Under the pieces are notes generated by a model. The model saw nothing but the letters and a program-made list of their open reading frames with translations. It had not been told where the DNA came from and searched no databases. A DNA stretch of 64,000 nt, taken from assembly GCF_024282095.1 (NCBI RefSeq), contig NZ_JAMWZS010000001.1, forward strand, positions 1-64,000, in the 5' to 3' direction. A program made the translations under genes and the position numbers. Source of the DNA: Nitrosomonas sp. GTDB lineage: Bacteria; Pseudomonadota; Gammaproteobacteria; Burkholderiales; Nitrosomonadaceae. Position 1 is the first letter of the stretch. Each line of letters begins with the position of its first letter. Below, one piece after another: positions 9,420-19,666 of the stretch.

Positions 9420-10454
9420 ATGATTCTTGTTACTGGTGGTGCCGGCTATATTGGATCGCATACGTGCGTTGAATTACTGAATGCGGGCTTTGATGTCACA
9501 GTCTTTGATAATTTCTGTAACAGTAATCCTGAGGCGCTGGCGCGCGTGGAGCAAATTACCGGCAAGAAACTGGAACTGATACAAGGCGATTGCCGTGATC
9601 GTGCCGCCCTGGTAGCTGCGCTTAAACAGAGCCAGGCCACTGCTGTCATTCACTTTGCCGGCCTTAAAGCGGTTGGCGAATCGGTTGAGCGGCCGCTTTG
9701 GTACTACGATAATAATGTGGTTGGTACGTTGCGCCTACTGGAAGCCATGCAGGAATGCGATGTCAAAACGCTGGTATTCAGTTCCTCAGCGACTGTTTAT
9801 GGTGATCCGGTGCAGCTGCCATTGACAGAAAATCATCCACTGTCACCTACCAATCCGTACGGACGTAGCAAGTTGATGATCGAGGAGATACTGCGCGATC
9901 TGCAACATAGCGATCACTCATTTCGCATCAGCATACTGCGTTACTTCAACCCGGTAGGTGCGCACCCCAGTGGATTGATCGGCGAAGATCCACAAGGGGT
10001 ACCGAATAATTTAATGCCTTTTGTAGCACAGGTTGCGGTAGGGCGACGAGAAGCGCTGAACGTATGGGGTAACGATTATCCTACCCCGGATGGTACCGGC
10101 GTGCGGGATTATATTCATGTGATCGACTTAGCACTCGGACATCTCAAGGCATTGGAAGCATTGGAAGCTTCACAGGACGCACAAGCTAACAAATATGCAG
10201 GTTGCCTGACTGTAAATCTGGGTACTGGCCGGGGCTACAGTGTTTTGGATGTTGTACATGCCTATGAACAAGCGAGCAAGCGGCCTATTCCATGCCAGAT
10301 TGCACCCAGGCGTTCCGGTGATATTGCGTGCTTTTATGCCGATCCAAGGCGCGCTTTCGAGTTGATGGGGTGGCAAGCAAAACTTGGATTGGAAGAAATG
10401 TGTGCGAGTAGCTGGCATTGGCAGAGTACCAATCCCAAGGGTTATCAAAGTTGA
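9420..10454 (+). CDS. galE: UDP-glucose 4-epimerase
   Basis: Interconverts UDP-glucose and UDP-galactose with bound NAD. 344 residues from the ATG at 9420; this start is chosen because the Rossmann motif MILVTGGAGYIGSH begins directly there and GAGG lies nine bases upstream, while the frame continues to a less likely TTG at 9402. The catalytic Tyr and Lys are in NPYGRSKLMIEE and the Ser/Thr in FSSSATVYG. Length and motifs are those of bacterial GalE. galU follows 78 bases downstream on the same strand, so the pair can supply UDP-galactose for LPS or exopolysaccharide. Confidence 0.96.
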   Translation: MILVTGGAGYIGSHTCVELLNAGFDVTVFDNFCNSNPEALARVEQITGKKLELIQGDCRDRAALVAALKQSQATAVIHFAGLKAVGESVERPLWYYDNNVVGTLRLLEAMQECDVKTLVFSSSATVYGDPVQLPLTENHPLSPTNPYGRSKLMIEEILRDLQHSDHSFRISILRYFNPVGAHPSGLIGEDPQGVPNNLMPFVAQVAVGRREALNVWGNDYPTPDGTGVRDYIHVIDLALGHLKALEALEASQDAQANKYAGCLTVNLGTGRGYSVLDVVHAYEQASKRPIPCQIAPRRSGDIACFYADPRRAFELMGWQAKLGLEEMCASSWHWQSTNPKGYQS

Positions 10455-10532
10455 TCGGGATTATTCTTCCTGATTTATCAGTAACTGCATGAAGTCTGAT
10501 AATAATACACTCACTATTAAGGAGAGCTCTAA

Positions 10533-11408
10533 ATGAAAGCGATACGAAAAGCTGTTTTTCCTGTTGCTGGATTGGGAACGCGTTTTTTGCCGGCGACCAA
10601 GGCCAATCCAAAGGAAATGCTACCCATCGTTGATAAACCGCTGATTCAGTTTGCCGCGGAAGAAGCCGTGGCCGCAGGAATTGATGTGTTAATTTTCATC
10701 ATAGGGCGTAACAAGAGTTCAATTCCCGATCACTTTGATAAGGCCTTCGAACTGGAAGCAAATCTGGAGGCAGGTGGTAAACAGGAAATGCTCGACATTG
10801 TTCGTAATATTCTGCCATCACATATTGATTGCGTGTATATCCGGCAAGCTGAGGCACTGGGATTGGGGCATGCCGTTTTATGTGCACAATCCGTTGTGGG
10901 CGATGAGCCTTTTGCGGTATTGCTGGCGGACGATTTGATCGATGCCGGTGAAAGAACTTGTTTGAACCAGATGGTCGATGTCTATAGTCACCATCATTGC
11001 TCGGTGCTGGGAATCGAACAAGTGCCTCACGAGACAGTCAATCGGTACGGCATTATCGATAGTTCACCGACGGCTGAGCGTTTGTCCAAGGTCAATGCAA
11101 TTGTTGAGAAACCTGCCATTGATAAGGCGCCTTCCAATCTGGCTGTGGTCGGTCGCTATATCTTGACACCGCGTATTTTCAAGCTTCTGGAACAAACAGA
11201 ACGCGGCGCCGGCAATGAAATTCAACTTACCGATGGAATTGCAAAACTGTTAAAAGAAGAAACAGTACTAGGCTATGAGTTTGAGGGCAAACGTTTCGAT
11301 TGTGGCAGTAAGTCCGGTTATTTAAAAGCGACTGTAGAATTTGCTTTGCAACACCCCGATCTAAAGCAAGAATTTGAAGAGTACTTGCATGATTTAATAA
11401 AAAATTAG
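10533..11408 (+). CDS. galU: UTP-glucose-1-phosphate uridylyltransferase
   Basis: Makes UDP-glucose from UTP and glucose 1-phosphate. 291 residues, standard for bacterial GalU/GtaB. The nucleotidyltransferase signature [20 protein letters not shown] is at the N-terminus, followed by [17 protein letters not shown] holds the metal-binding Asp and VEKP sits near residue 195. AAGGAG lies eight bases before the ATG. Last gene of the plus-strand run from the porin to here; an inverted repeat follows at 11458. Confidence 0.96.
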   Translation: MKAIRKAVFPVAGLGTRFLPATKANPKEMLPIVDKPLIQFAAEEAVAAGIDVLIFIIGRNKSSIPDHFDKAFELEANLEAGGKQEMLDIVRNILPSHIDCVYIRQAEALGLGHAVLCAQSVVGDEPFAVLLADDLIDAGERTCLNQMVDVYSHHHCSVLGIEQVPHETVNRYGIIDSSPTAERLSKVNAIVEKPAIDKAPSNLAVVGRYILTPRIFKLLEQTERGAGNEIQLTDGIAKLLKEETVLGYEFEGKRFDCGSKSGYLKATVEFALQHPDLKQEFEEYLHDLIKN

Positions 11409-11457
11409 ACGTGCTGGGAAATGTAACGAAATAAATCCGGAAGGATTGGATGAATAA

Positions 11458-11489
11458 GACAACAGCTATTTTTCTAAATGGCTGTTGTC
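11458..11489 (+). terminator. Inverted repeat after galU, possible terminator
   Basis: GACAACAGC and GCTGTTGTC form a perfect nine-base stem with a 14-base AT-rich loop, 50 bases after the galU stop. Only a short T-rich stretch (ATTTGTT) follows, so it may be a weak or bidirectional terminator between galU and the convergent acnA. Confidence 0.5.
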
Positions 11490-11499
11490 ATTTGTTACA

Positions 11500-11580
11500 G
11501 ATTACTGATGCGCTAATTGACCCACTTGAGCCTGTTCTTAACACCGTAGCGGCAACGCAGATCGTTTTTAAACGGCTTGT
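11500..11580 (-). repeat. Dispersed intergenic repeat, copy D (partial)
   Basis: On the minus strand this contains the core TTGCCGCTACGGTGTTAAGA followed by ACAGGCTCAAG, shared with copies at 39299, 48973 and 59834. Only one half of the element is present. It ends at the acnA stop codon and lies between the convergent galU and acnA genes. Confidence 0.8.
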
Positions 11581-14513
11581 TAATGATTCATGAGCTCCCT
11601 AAGCACATAAGGCAAAATACCGCCGCACCGATAATAATCGACCTCGATGGCGGTATCAATACGGCAGAGTAGTTGAACCGATTTGCTGGTGCCGTCTTTC
11701 CTTCGAATGATCAGGGTGACATCTTTTTGTGGTTGGATGTTATCCAGATCCACAATGTCAAATTGCTCATTACCTTGAATACCCAGTGAATTCACGCTGT
11801 CGTTATCTTTAAATTGCAATGGCAGCACGCCCATGCCGAGCAGGTTGCTGCGATGTATGCGTTCAAAGCTGGTTGCAATGACCGCCTTGACGCCCAATAA
11901 CTGTGTGCCCTTAGCAGCCCAATCGCGGCTGGAACCGGTGCCGTATTCCTTGCCGCCAAAAACGACTGTGGGGATACCTTGTGATTGGTATTGCATGGCG
12001 GCATCATAAATGCTCATTTGCACAGGCTCAGCGCCGGTGGCACCTTGATATAGCGTAACACCGCCTTCACTGCCGGGGATCATGAGATTCTTGATGCGCA
12101 CATTGGCAAATGTACCGCGCATCATCACTTCATGGTTGCCGCGACGGGCACCGTAGCTATTAAAATCGGTTTTGGCGACATCGTTATTCAGCAGATAACG
12201 TCCAGCCGGCGAAGTATCCTTGATGGAGCCTGCCGGGCTGATATGATCGGTTGTAACAGAATCACCAAAAATGCCTAGTGCGTAGGCATTCCGAATGCTA
12301 TTCGTACCATTGGAGACCACCGGTTGTAGTGAGAAATCCTGGAAAAAGGGCGGTTCGGCGATATACGTGGATTGCGGCCAATTATACGTTTGTCCGGTGA
12401 CGGAGGTGACATTGTTCCACAGCTGATGATCCTTGGTGAGGTTGCTGTAGAGTTGCCGGAAAGTGTCTGCGTTGGCGGCAAATTTCAGCAGTGCATGAAT
12501 TTCTGCGCTGCTGGGCCAGATGTCTTTAAGCCACACAGGCTGATTATTTTTACCGATACCTAAAGGCTCGTTGGTAAGATCTGTCAAAACACTGCCCGCA
12601 ATGGCATAGGCGACAACCAGTGGTGGCGAGGCTAGGAAATTGGCGCGAATATTCGGGTGGATGCGGGCTTCGAAATTGCGATTTCCTGACAGCACAGCCG
12701 CACAAACCAAGTCATTCTTCACAATGGCTTCCTCAATCGGATCAGCCAATGGTCCTGCATTGCCGATGCAGGTCGTGCATCCATAACCGGCCACATTAAA
12801 GCCGAGCTGTTCAAGATAGGGCAGCAGTCCCGTGACGGTCAGATAATCGGTGACCACACGCGAACCGGGCGCCAGCGATGTTTTGATATAGTGCTTCACC
12901 GACAATCCTTGCTCAACCGCTTTTTTGGCCAATAATCCTGCCGCGAGCAGAACACTCGGATTGGATGTATTCGTGCAGGAAGTAATGGCGGCAATCAATA
13001 CATCGCCATGACCCAAATTAATGAGGGAACTGCTTTCATCAGCGGGTAAATCGATGGCGTGAGGTGTCGGGCGGTTACTGGTCATTTCCGTGATGTTACG
13101 CGAGACCATGCGGCGCTCTGCCGGCCCATTTTTTTGCGCTGGACGAGTACTGTCGGTCGCAGGTGCAGCACTGCGCGGACCGGACGGTGATCGTCGATTT
13201 TCATCGATATTGTCAGGGCTGATGTGCGTACAAACATCAGGATCCTCGGTATGGATATCACGCGTCAGATAGCGTTGATTGATATCATCATCCTGTTTTC
13301 CATAGCCGCTTTCCGTGACAGGCTTATTAAAGAGTTCAGTGAATTTGGATTGGATTGCAGCTAGTTCAATGCGGTCCTGCGGGCGTTTGGGGCCTGCCAA
13401 TGAAGTCGTGACTGAACCTAAATCAAGCGTTAGCTCACGCGTGTAATTAATATCCCCCTGGCGTGGGATGCCGTACATTTCCTGTGCTTTGAAATAGGCC
13501 TGGAATGCGGTAATTTCTTCCTGACTGCGCCCCGTGCCTCTGAAATATTCGATGGTGACGTCATCAACCGGGAAGAACCCCATGGTTGCGCCATATTCAG
13601 GCGCCATATTGGCAATCGTGGCACGATCGGGTAATGTCAGAGAAGCCGTTCCCTCCCCGAAGAACTCTACAAACTTGCCGACTACATTGGCTTTACGCAG
13701 CATTTCAGTGATCGTTAAAACCAGATCCGTTGCGGTGACACCCTCGCGCAGATGACCTGTCAAATTGACACCCACTACATCGGGCGTCAGAAAATAAACT
13801 GGTTGTCCCAGCATGCCGGCTTCAGCTTCAATGCCGCCAACACCCCAACCGACGACACCGATACCGTTAATCATCGTGGTATGCGAGTCGGTGCCTACCA
13901 AAGTATCGGGAAAAACGAGTCCATCCTTGTGATGCACGCCACGAGCCAGATATTCGAGGTTGACCTGATGTACGATACCAATTCCGGGCGGTATCACTTT
14001 GAACGTGTCAAAAGCCTGCATTCCCCATTTGATGAATTGATAACGCTCGTTATTACGGGAAAATTCGATTTCCATGTTGTGATCCAACGCATCTTTGGTG
14101 CCGTAATAATCAATCTGAATGGAATGATCAACGACCAGATCAACCGGTACCAACGGTTCTATCCGCTTGGGATCTTTCCCCAGTTTTACCGCCGCACTGC
14201 GCATGGCAGCCAGATCCACCAGCAGCGGCACACCGGTAAAGTCTTGCAAAACAATGCGCGAAACGACAAACGGTATTTCGTCGATCCGGTCGGCGTTGGG
14301 TTGCCAGTTTGCCAGTTGCCGGATATGCGCTTCGGTGATTTTTTTATTGTCGTAATTGCGTAATACGGATTCCAGTATGATACGAATCGAAACCGGCAGA
14401 CAGGAAACCTTCCCAACTCCACTTTTTTCCAACGCCGGAAGTGAATAGTATTTCGCGCTGCTGCCCGGCGCAATCGATAATTCATGCAGGCTATTGAATA
14501 GATTGTGGTTCAT
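11580..14513 (-). CDS. acnA: Aconitate hydratase A, with an extra internal segment
   Basis: TCA-cycle enzyme converting citrate to isocitrate through cis-aconitate, of the AcnA/IRP1 type. The Fe-S ligands are Cys513 (SCTNTSNP) and Cys579/Cys582 (GYGCTTCIG); the swivel domain has [13 protein letters not shown] and [17 protein letters not shown]. The protein is 977 residues where AcnA is usually about 890-900. The excess maps to roughly residues 415-495, just before the first cluster Cys, and is rich in Pro, Ser, Arg and Asp (for example [20 protein letters not shown]), so it looks like a disordered loop insertion in an otherwise complete enzyme. The 250-base region upstream must hold its promoter. 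A repeat copy abuts its stop codon. Confidence 0.97.
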   Translation of the reverse strand: MNHNLFNSLHELSIAPGSSAKYYSLPALEKSGVGKVSCLPVSIRIILESVLRNYDNKKITEAHIRQLANWQPNADRIDEIPFVVSRIVLQDFTGVPLLVDLAAMRSAAVKLGKDPKRIEPLVPVDLVVDHSIQIDYYGTKDALDHNMEIEFSRNNERYQFIKWGMQAFDTFKVIPPGIGIVHQVNLEYLARGVHHKDGLVFPDTLVGTDSHTTMINGIGVVGWGVGGIEAEAGMLGQPVYFLTPDVVGVNLTGHLREGVTATDLVLTITEMLRKANVVGKFVEFFGEGTASLTLPDRATIANMAPEYGATMGFFPVDDVTIEYFRGTGRSQEEITAFQAYFKAQEMYGIPRQGDINYTRELTLDLGSVTTSLAGPKRPQDRIELAAIQSKFTELFNKPVTESGYGKQDDDINQRYLTRDIHTEDPDVCTHISPDNIDENRRSPSGPRSAAPATDSTRPAQKNGPAERRMVSRNITEMTSNRPTPHAIDLPADESSSLINLGHGDVLIAAITSCTNTSNPSVLLAAGLLAKKAVEQGLSVKHYIKTSLAPGSRVVTDYLTVTGLLPYLEQLGFNVAGYGCTTCIGNAGPLADPIEEAIVKNDLVCAAVLSGNRNFEARIHPNIRANFLASPPLVVAYAIAGSVLTDLTNEPLGIGKNNQPVWLKDIWPSSAEIHALLKFAANADTFRQLYSNLTKDHQLWNNVTSVTGQTYNWPQSTYIAEPPFFQDFSLQPVVSNGTNSIRNAYALGIFGDSVTTDHISPAGSIKDTSPAGRYLLNNDVAKTDFNSYGARRGNHEVMMRGTFANVRIKNLMIPGSEGGVTLYQGATGAEPVQMSIYDAAMQYQSQGIPTVVFGGKEYGTGSSRDWAAKGTQLLGVKAVIATSFERIHRSNLLGMGVLPLQFKDNDSVNSLGIQGNEQFDIVDLDNIQPQKDVTLIIRRKDGTSKSVQLLCRIDTAIEVDYYRCGGILPYVLRELMNH

Positions 14514-14756
14514 GATAATGTTCCTGAAGAAAAGTGCGGATTAGCGGATAAATACATTGCTTTGCCGCTAATATATATTTTTGGGCAAACAAAGTCACGC
14601 TTGGGTTTTGTGATTTGGCGCTATCAATTTCTTGTGGCGTTAATTGATTAGAATACCTGATGAATCCGCTGTTTGAAAAGTAAGAAGACTATTAAAATGG
14701 CACTGCTGATAGATATTTTTATTTGATGCAGTATTGATTGTCGTTTCGATGGTTAG

Positions 14757-15581
14757 TTACCATTTTTGTAAGTCATCATAATTGATTATTGGTAGTACAT
14801 TTGCTCCAAAATCTTGTAGTCTTGAGTCATCGGATGAGCGTAGGCTCAAAAAATAATCAAGTACAGTAGATCGCATCTCTTCATTTGGCACAACAACCAT
14901 GTTCACATCTTTTCGATTAAATTTGTAATAAAAGGAATTATTGTCGGAAGACAACATTGCGGCATTTGATAGTATAGTCATTTGGGACGGTACAAGCCGC
15001 CATTCCCGCTCTTTATAATAGAGGTCAATCTCATTCGTTTCATCACGAGCTGGTCCGAGATCTCCCATTTCCTTCTCGAAAGAGAAATTGAATATCCAAT
15101 TTTCAATTTGTGTTTTAAGTTGCTCGTTGGTTATTACGATATTTCCTTCGTGATCAAAGAGAACAAGGTCAGGGTTTGTTTTTATATGCTCATTTAGTAC
15201 ATTCATAAATTTATATTGTTCACATAAGCTGAAGTAAAGCCCTCCGCGGCTTTCGACAATATTTTCGGTTCCAGTTTGGCCGGGCATATAATCGAGAAAA
15301 TAACGTGCAGGATTTCCGCCAGCATTTTTGACATAGGCTTTCTTAAAGCCGATACCAAATTTTCCATATATTGAAGTGTGTTCATTGCACTCACGAAGAG
15401 GAATATCAGTAAAGCAAATTATTTGATTAAGAATGCTCGCACCTTCCGCAAATTTGATTTGTACTCTACTCGTGCGAAGTCCACTTTCAATAATTAACTT
15501 AAAAATACTGAATTGCCGATTCGGACTGTCTTTGTCGTTTCTGGCGAGAAAATGAATAAGATTGTCAGAAATTGCCGACAT
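14757..15581 (-). CDS. AbiGi-family (abortive infection) protein
   Basis: 274-residue cytoplasmic protein resembling AbiGi, the first component of a lactococcal abortive-infection locus that is annotated as the antitoxin-like partner. Supporting stretches are SDNLIHFLARN at the N-terminus, CFTDIPLRECNEHTSIYGKF (residues 56-75) with GIGFKKAY after it, and EREWRLVP near residue 190. A GGGAGA ribosome site precedes the ATG. The expected second component (AbiGii) is not next to it: the neighbours are acnA and dnaE, both housekeeping. The gene is more AT-rich than its neighbours, which suggests horizontal acquisition. The biochemical activity is unknown to me. Confidence 0.68.
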   Translation of the reverse strand: MSAISDNLIHFLARNDKDSPNRQFSIFKLIIESGLRTSRVQIKFAEGASILNQIICFTDIPLRECNEHTSIYGKFGIGFKKAYVKNAGGNPARYFLDYMPGQTGTENIVESRGGLYFSLCEQYKFMNVLNEHIKTNPDLVLFDHEGNIVITNEQLKTQIENWIFNFSFEKEMGDLGPARDETNEIDLYYKEREWRLVPSQMTILSNAAMLSSDNNSFYYKFNRKDVNMVVVPNEEMRSTVLDYFLSLRSSDDSRLQDFGANVLPIINYDDLQKW

Positions 15582-15644
15582 AAAAACTTCTCCCTTCTTA
15601 TTAGAGCGATAATTGTAATTTAATCTCTATGGTTTTTTTAATAT

Positions 15645-18600
15645 TTAATAAATGATCTCAACATTCTCAGTATTAAAATGCCCAGCTAACGATTGCAACA
15701 AATCATCATGCAGATTCACCCGCCAATCACTCCCCAATTCCAGTTCACCGCTGGCAAAGTCATTGTGATAGATAATCATGACCGGGCAGGCTGGGAGATT
15801 ATTACCGGGTTTTTGCGTTTGATTGGTGAAGGGTGCCAGCAATGTTTTGAGGCTGGAAACCTGGTCGAGTGTGGACGGGTCGCAATGAATCCTGATTTGC
15901 TTGGCAAAGCGCGAGCGGATTCCGGCGAAATCATAGAGCTGCTCGGCGGTGATTCTTAATTCGTCGCTTTCTTCGCCATTGTATCCACGGTTACTGACTT
16001 TCGCTTCCGCGATCAGAAGTTGATCTTCTTTTAACCATGCGCGATTGGCATCGAACAATTCACTGAAAATGACCAGCTCAACGCGTGCTTTGCCGTCGTC
16101 CAGATTGATGATGCCCATTCGGCCGCGGCGCGTCATTTGCACCCGGATGGAGTGAATGATTCCGGCGAGCAGTTGTGGTTCGCGGTTTGGGTACAACTGA
16201 TCCAAGCGGGTGCGGATGAAGCGTTTGAGTTCCGCAGCGTAGGTATCGAAAGGGTGTCCGCTGAAATAGTAGCCCAGGCTGATTTTCTCATGGCGCAGTT
16301 TTTCCCGATCGGACCACACATTCGCAGGAATCAGTTGCGGTTGCATGTGCGGCTGATCCTCAGCTTCGCCGAATAAATTGGCCTGACTGACGGATTGGCT
16401 GATTTGTTCGGCCGATTCTATCGCCAAACCGACAGAAGCCAACAAGCTGGCGCGGTTAGGGTTGATGGCGTCGAATGCACCGACGCGGATTAATGATTCC
16501 ATAACGCGGCGATTGGCGATGCGTCGGTCGACACGGTTGCAGAAATCGAATAAATCAGTAAAAAGCCCCGTTTGTTCGCGCACGGCAATGATCGAGCTGA
16601 TTGCGGATTCCCCGGTGCCTTTCACCGCGCCGAGGCCGAAGCGGATGGTTTTGTTGTCAACCGGGATGAAGCGGTAACTAGAATGATTAATATCGGGAGG
16701 TAGTATCGTCAATCCGTTGGCGATGGTGTCCTCAACAAAAATATGCACTTTGTCGGTGTCGTCCATGTCGGCGGACAAACACGCGGCCATAAATTCAGCC
16801 GGGTAGTGCGCTTTCAGATAAGCGGTCTGGAAAGCGATCAGCGCATATGCGGCGGCGTGCGATTTGTTGAAGCCGTAACCCGCAAATTTTTCCATCAGGC
16901 CGAACAGTTCGGTGGCTTGATCTTTGTTCAAGCCATTATTGATTGCGCCGGCAACGAAGATATCGCGTTGTTGCGCCATTTCTTCGACTTTTTTCTTACC
17001 CATGGCGCGGCGCAATAAATCGGCACTGCCGAGGCTGTAGCCACCGATCACCTGCGCGATCTGCATGACTTGTTCCTGATAAATCATGATGCCGTACGTT
17101 GGACCCAAAATCGGCTCCAGACGGGGATCCAGATATTCAATCGTTTTCTTGCCATGCTTGCGGTCGATGAATTCCGGGATCAGATCCATCGGGCCGGGGC
17201 GATACAGCGCTACCAAGGCGATGATGTCCTCAAAACAATCGGGTTTTGCTTTCTGCAATAAATCGATCATGCCGCGTGATTCAAACTGAAAGATGCCGAC
17301 TGCGTTGCCCTTGCGCATCAGTGCGTAGGTCAGTGCATCGTCAAGCGGCAGTGTCTCCAGTGAGAAAAGTTGCGCAGTCGGATCGGTTTTAGTAGCAGGC
17401 TCGGCGTTCTGACGCGATTGGCGGATATAGCCGACAGCGCGATCCAAGGTAGTCAGCGTGCGCAAGCCCAGAAAGTCGAATTTCACCAAGCCGATTTTCT
17501 CGACATCATCTTTATCCAGTTGGCTGACGACCGAGTCCGCCGATTCGGTGCAATAGATCGGACAAAAATCGGTGATTTCGCTGGAGGCGATAAGCACACC
17601 GCCGGCGTGCATGCCGATATTGCGCGTGATGCCTTCGAGGCTTTCCGCCAGTTCCAGCAAATTGCGTACATCTTCTTCAGCTTCCGCGCGCTGATTGAGT
17701 TGCGGTTCGAGCTGGCGCGCTTTTTTTAACGTCATGCCGAGTTCAAACGGCACCAGTTTGGCGAGCTGGTCGACAAAGTTGTACGGCAAATCCAGCACCC
17801 GGCCGATATCGCGGATCACCGCCTTGGCCGCCATCGTGCCGAAGGTGGCGATTTGCGAGACTTTTCCCGTGCCGTAACGTTGCTTGACGTATTCGATCAC
17901 CAATTCGCGCCGATCCTGGCAGAAATCGATGTCAAAATCGGGCATGGATATGCGTTCGGGATTCAGAAAGCGTTCAAACAATAAATCGTAACGCAGCGGG
18001 TCGAGGTCGGTGATTCCCAAGGAATACGCCACCAATGAGCCAGCACCGGAGCCGCGCCCAGGCCCCACCGGCACATTGTTGTGCTTGGCCCAGTTGATAA
18101 AATCAGCGACGATCAAAAAATACCCGGCAAATCCCATCTGGATGATGGTGTTCACTTCAAACTCAAGGCGGGATTGGTATTGGAGCATTTTGCCAGCGCG
18201 TATTTCGGCATCCGGAAATAGTTGCAACATACGCTGCTCCAGACCTGTTGCGGCCTGATCGCGTAAGTATTGCTCCAGACTCTCGTTATTGGGCGTGGGA
18301 AATAGCGGAAGCCGGTTCACACCCAATTCCAGCGTTAGGTTGCAGCGTTTGGCAATTTCTATGGTGTTTGTTAATGCGCTGGGGATATCCGCAAATAATT
18401 GCGCCATTTCGGCTTGGGTTTTGAAGTATTGCTGTTCGGTAAAACTTTTGGGACGGCGCTTGTCTCCCAGAATATACCCTTCAGCAATACAAACACGCGC
18501 TTCATGCGCCCGGTAATCGTCAGCATTTAGATATTGCACCGCTTGCGTGGCGACAACGGGCAGATCAAGTTTTTGGGCGAGTATCAGCGATTGTTGCACC

Positions 18601-19154
18601 AGCATGGCTTCATGTGCATGACCATCGCGCTGGATTTCAATATAAAAACGATCGGGAAACAGGTCAGCCCATTTTTGTGCCTGAATTTCAGCTTGCTGCA
18701 AATTGTTTTGTAAAATGGCTGACCCGATGTCGCCCAAGCGGGCACCTGATAGCGCGATGAGTCCTTGCGATCCCCATTCAGTGGAATGTAACCAGGATGA
18801 CTTGATTTCGGCTCTGCCATGATGTTGATTTTCGCGATAGGCGCGTGATAACAGACGCGACAGCAGTAAATAACCGGCGTGGGATTGGCATAGCAGCAGC
18901 AGTCGGATCGGCTTGTTGCGGTCGGATTCATTGGTGATCCAGACATCGCACCCGAGAATCGGTTTGACACCGTTTTTATTGGCAGTTTGATAAAACTTGA
19001 CCAAACCAAACAAATTGGCAAGATCGGTTAACGCGAGTGCGGGCATTTGATCCGCCACTGCTTTTGCAACGACTTCCGGAATGCGGATCGTGCTATCCAG
19101 AATGGAATATTCGCTATGCAGTCGTAAATGGATAAAAGCAGGATGGGTTGGCAT
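15645..19154 (-). CDS. dnaE: DNA polymerase III alpha subunit
   Basis: Replicative polymerase catalytic subunit, 1169 residues, normal for DnaE1. The order is PHP domain (HLRLHSEYSILDS at the N-terminus), palm with GPGRGSGAGSLVAYSLGITD (364-383) and PDFDIDF (405-411; Asp406 and Asp408 are catalytic), fingers, helix-hairpin-helix, an OB-fold region around RVQMTRRGRMGIINLDDGKA, and a C-terminal tau-binding tail. No frameshift was seen. Upstream lies a 520-base region with a repeat fragment and a MITE. AbiGi lies 63 bases downstream on the same strand. Confidence 0.98.
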   Translation of the reverse strand: MPTHPAFIHLRLHSEYSILDSTIRIPEVVAKAVADQMPALALTDLANLFGLVKFYQTANKNGVKPILGCDVWITNESDRNKPIRLLLLCQSHAGYLLLSRLLSRAYRENQHHGRAEIKSSWLHSTEWGSQGLIALSGARLGDIGSAILQNNLQQAEIQAQKWADLFPDRFYIEIQRDGHAHEAMLVQQSLILAQKLDLPVVATQAVQYLNADDYRAHEARVCIAEGYILGDKRRPKSFTEQQYFKTQAEMAQLFADIPSALTNTIEIAKRCNLTLELGVNRLPLFPTPNNESLEQYLRDQAATGLEQRMLQLFPDAEIRAGKMLQYQSRLEFEVNTIIQMGFAGYFLIVADFINWAKHNNVPVGPGRGSGAGSLVAYSLGITDLDPLRYDLLFERFLNPERISMPDFDIDFCQDRRELVIEYVKQRYGTGKVSQIATFGTMAAKAVIRDIGRVLDLPYNFVDQLAKLVPFELGMTLKKARQLEPQLNQRAEAEEDVRNLLELAESLEGITRNIGMHAGGVLIASSEITDFCPIYCTESADSVVSQLDKDDVEKIGLVKFDFLGLRTLTTLDRAVGYIRQSRQNAEPATKTDPTAQLFSLETLPLDDALTYALMRKGNAVGIFQFESRGMIDLLQKAKPDCFEDIIALVALYRPGPMDLIPEFIDRKHGKKTIEYLDPRLEPILGPTYGIMIYQEQVMQIAQVIGGYSLGSADLLRRAMGKKKVEEMAQQRDIFVAGAINNGLNKDQATELFGLMEKFAGYGFNKSHAAAYALIAFQTAYLKAHYPAEFMAACLSADMDDTDKVHIFVEDTIANGLTILPPDINHSSYRFIPVDNKTIRFGLGAVKGTGESAISSIIAVREQTGLFTDLFDFCNRVDRRIANRRVMESLIRVGAFDAINPNRASLLASVGLAIESAEQISQSVSQANLFGEAEDQPHMQPQLIPANVWSDREKLRHEKISLGYYFSGHPFDTYAAELKRFIRTRLDQLYPNREPQLLAGIIHSIRVQMTRRGRMGIINLDDGKARVELVIFSELFDANRAWLKEDQLLIAEAKVSNRGYNGEESDELRITAEQLYDFAGIRSRFAKQIRIHCDPSTLDQVSSLKTLLAPFTNQTQKPGNNLPACPVMIIYHNDFASGELELGSDWRVNLHDDLLQSLAGHFNTENVEIIY

Positions 19155-19301
19155 GATGTGACAATTCAGGTCTGCGGTAACTCTGTAATTTATACAATCG
19201 AGCGCTATTCTACATGATGTTGAAATCGCCAGAACTTTACTTCCTGCCGGCTCCCGGAAGAAGATGCGCCTTGCGCATGTGTTCGGCGCTGATGCTGTGT
19301 A

Positions 19302-19330
19302 CGGCTGTCTCGAAAACGTTTTTCAACGAA
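19302..19330 (+). repeat. Fragment of the dispersed intergenic repeat
   Basis: CGGCTGTCTCGAAAACGTTT plus TTCAAC matches the right end of the element, for example CCGCCTCGAAAACGTTTTTC in the copy at 48973-49105. The rest of the element is missing here. Confidence 0.55.
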
Positions 19331-19524
19331 TGAAATGGACTCTCCTCCCAACGATATGTGCCATCTTGAAAGTTGGAAAACCGATCAATCAAAAGGAATC
19401 CTTGTAGCTCTGCTAGAGCCATGTGAAATTAAACAGGGGGTGCTTTACATGAATTTGAAACAAATAAGCAAAGTATCAAAAAGCGAAACGTATCGCACCT
19501 AAGTTGCTGGATGCAGTTTATATG

Positions 19525-19642
19525 CTAGGGAAACTCTGAATAATTCATGTTTGTCATTCCGAACAAAGTGAGGAATCTTTGTGAATCAATGTTATAGATT
19601 TCTCGCTGTGCTCGAAATGACAGTTATTCAGAGTTTCCCTAG
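19525..19642. mobile_element. 118-bp MITE with perfect 19-bp inverted ends, IS5-like
   Basis: The ends CTAGGGAAACTCTGAATAA and TTATTCAGAGTTTCCCTAG are perfect reverse complements. The interior is also palindromic: the arm beginning TGTCATTCCGAACAAAGTGA pairs imperfectly with the one ending GCTCGAAATGACA. There is no coding capacity. The outermost CTAG on each side may be the target duplication; a CTAG-type site and ends like GGAAnnnnnGAATAA recall IS5-group transposons (inference). It sits directly against the inverted repeat at 19640-19666, after the 3' end of the methyltransferase gene. Confidence 0.8.
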
Positions 19643-19666
19643 TGTACACGACTACGGTGTACACTA
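19640..19666. repeat. Inverted repeat TAGTGTACAC-N7-GTGTACACTA
   Basis: A perfect ten-base inverted repeat with a seven-base spacer, 16 bases beyond the stop of the minus-strand methyltransferase gene. It could be that gene's transcription terminator or a protein-binding palindrome; no T tract follows because the MITE begins there. Confidence 0.5.

Noticed and set aside
13752..14363. 203-codon plus-strand frame opposite acnA
   Set aside because: It lies entirely antisense to clear aconitase motifs and its product has no recognisable pattern.
19237..19422. 61-codon minus-strand frame upstream of dnaE
   Set aside because: It spans a fragment of the dispersed repeat and has no recognisable family; a real gene here is unlikely.
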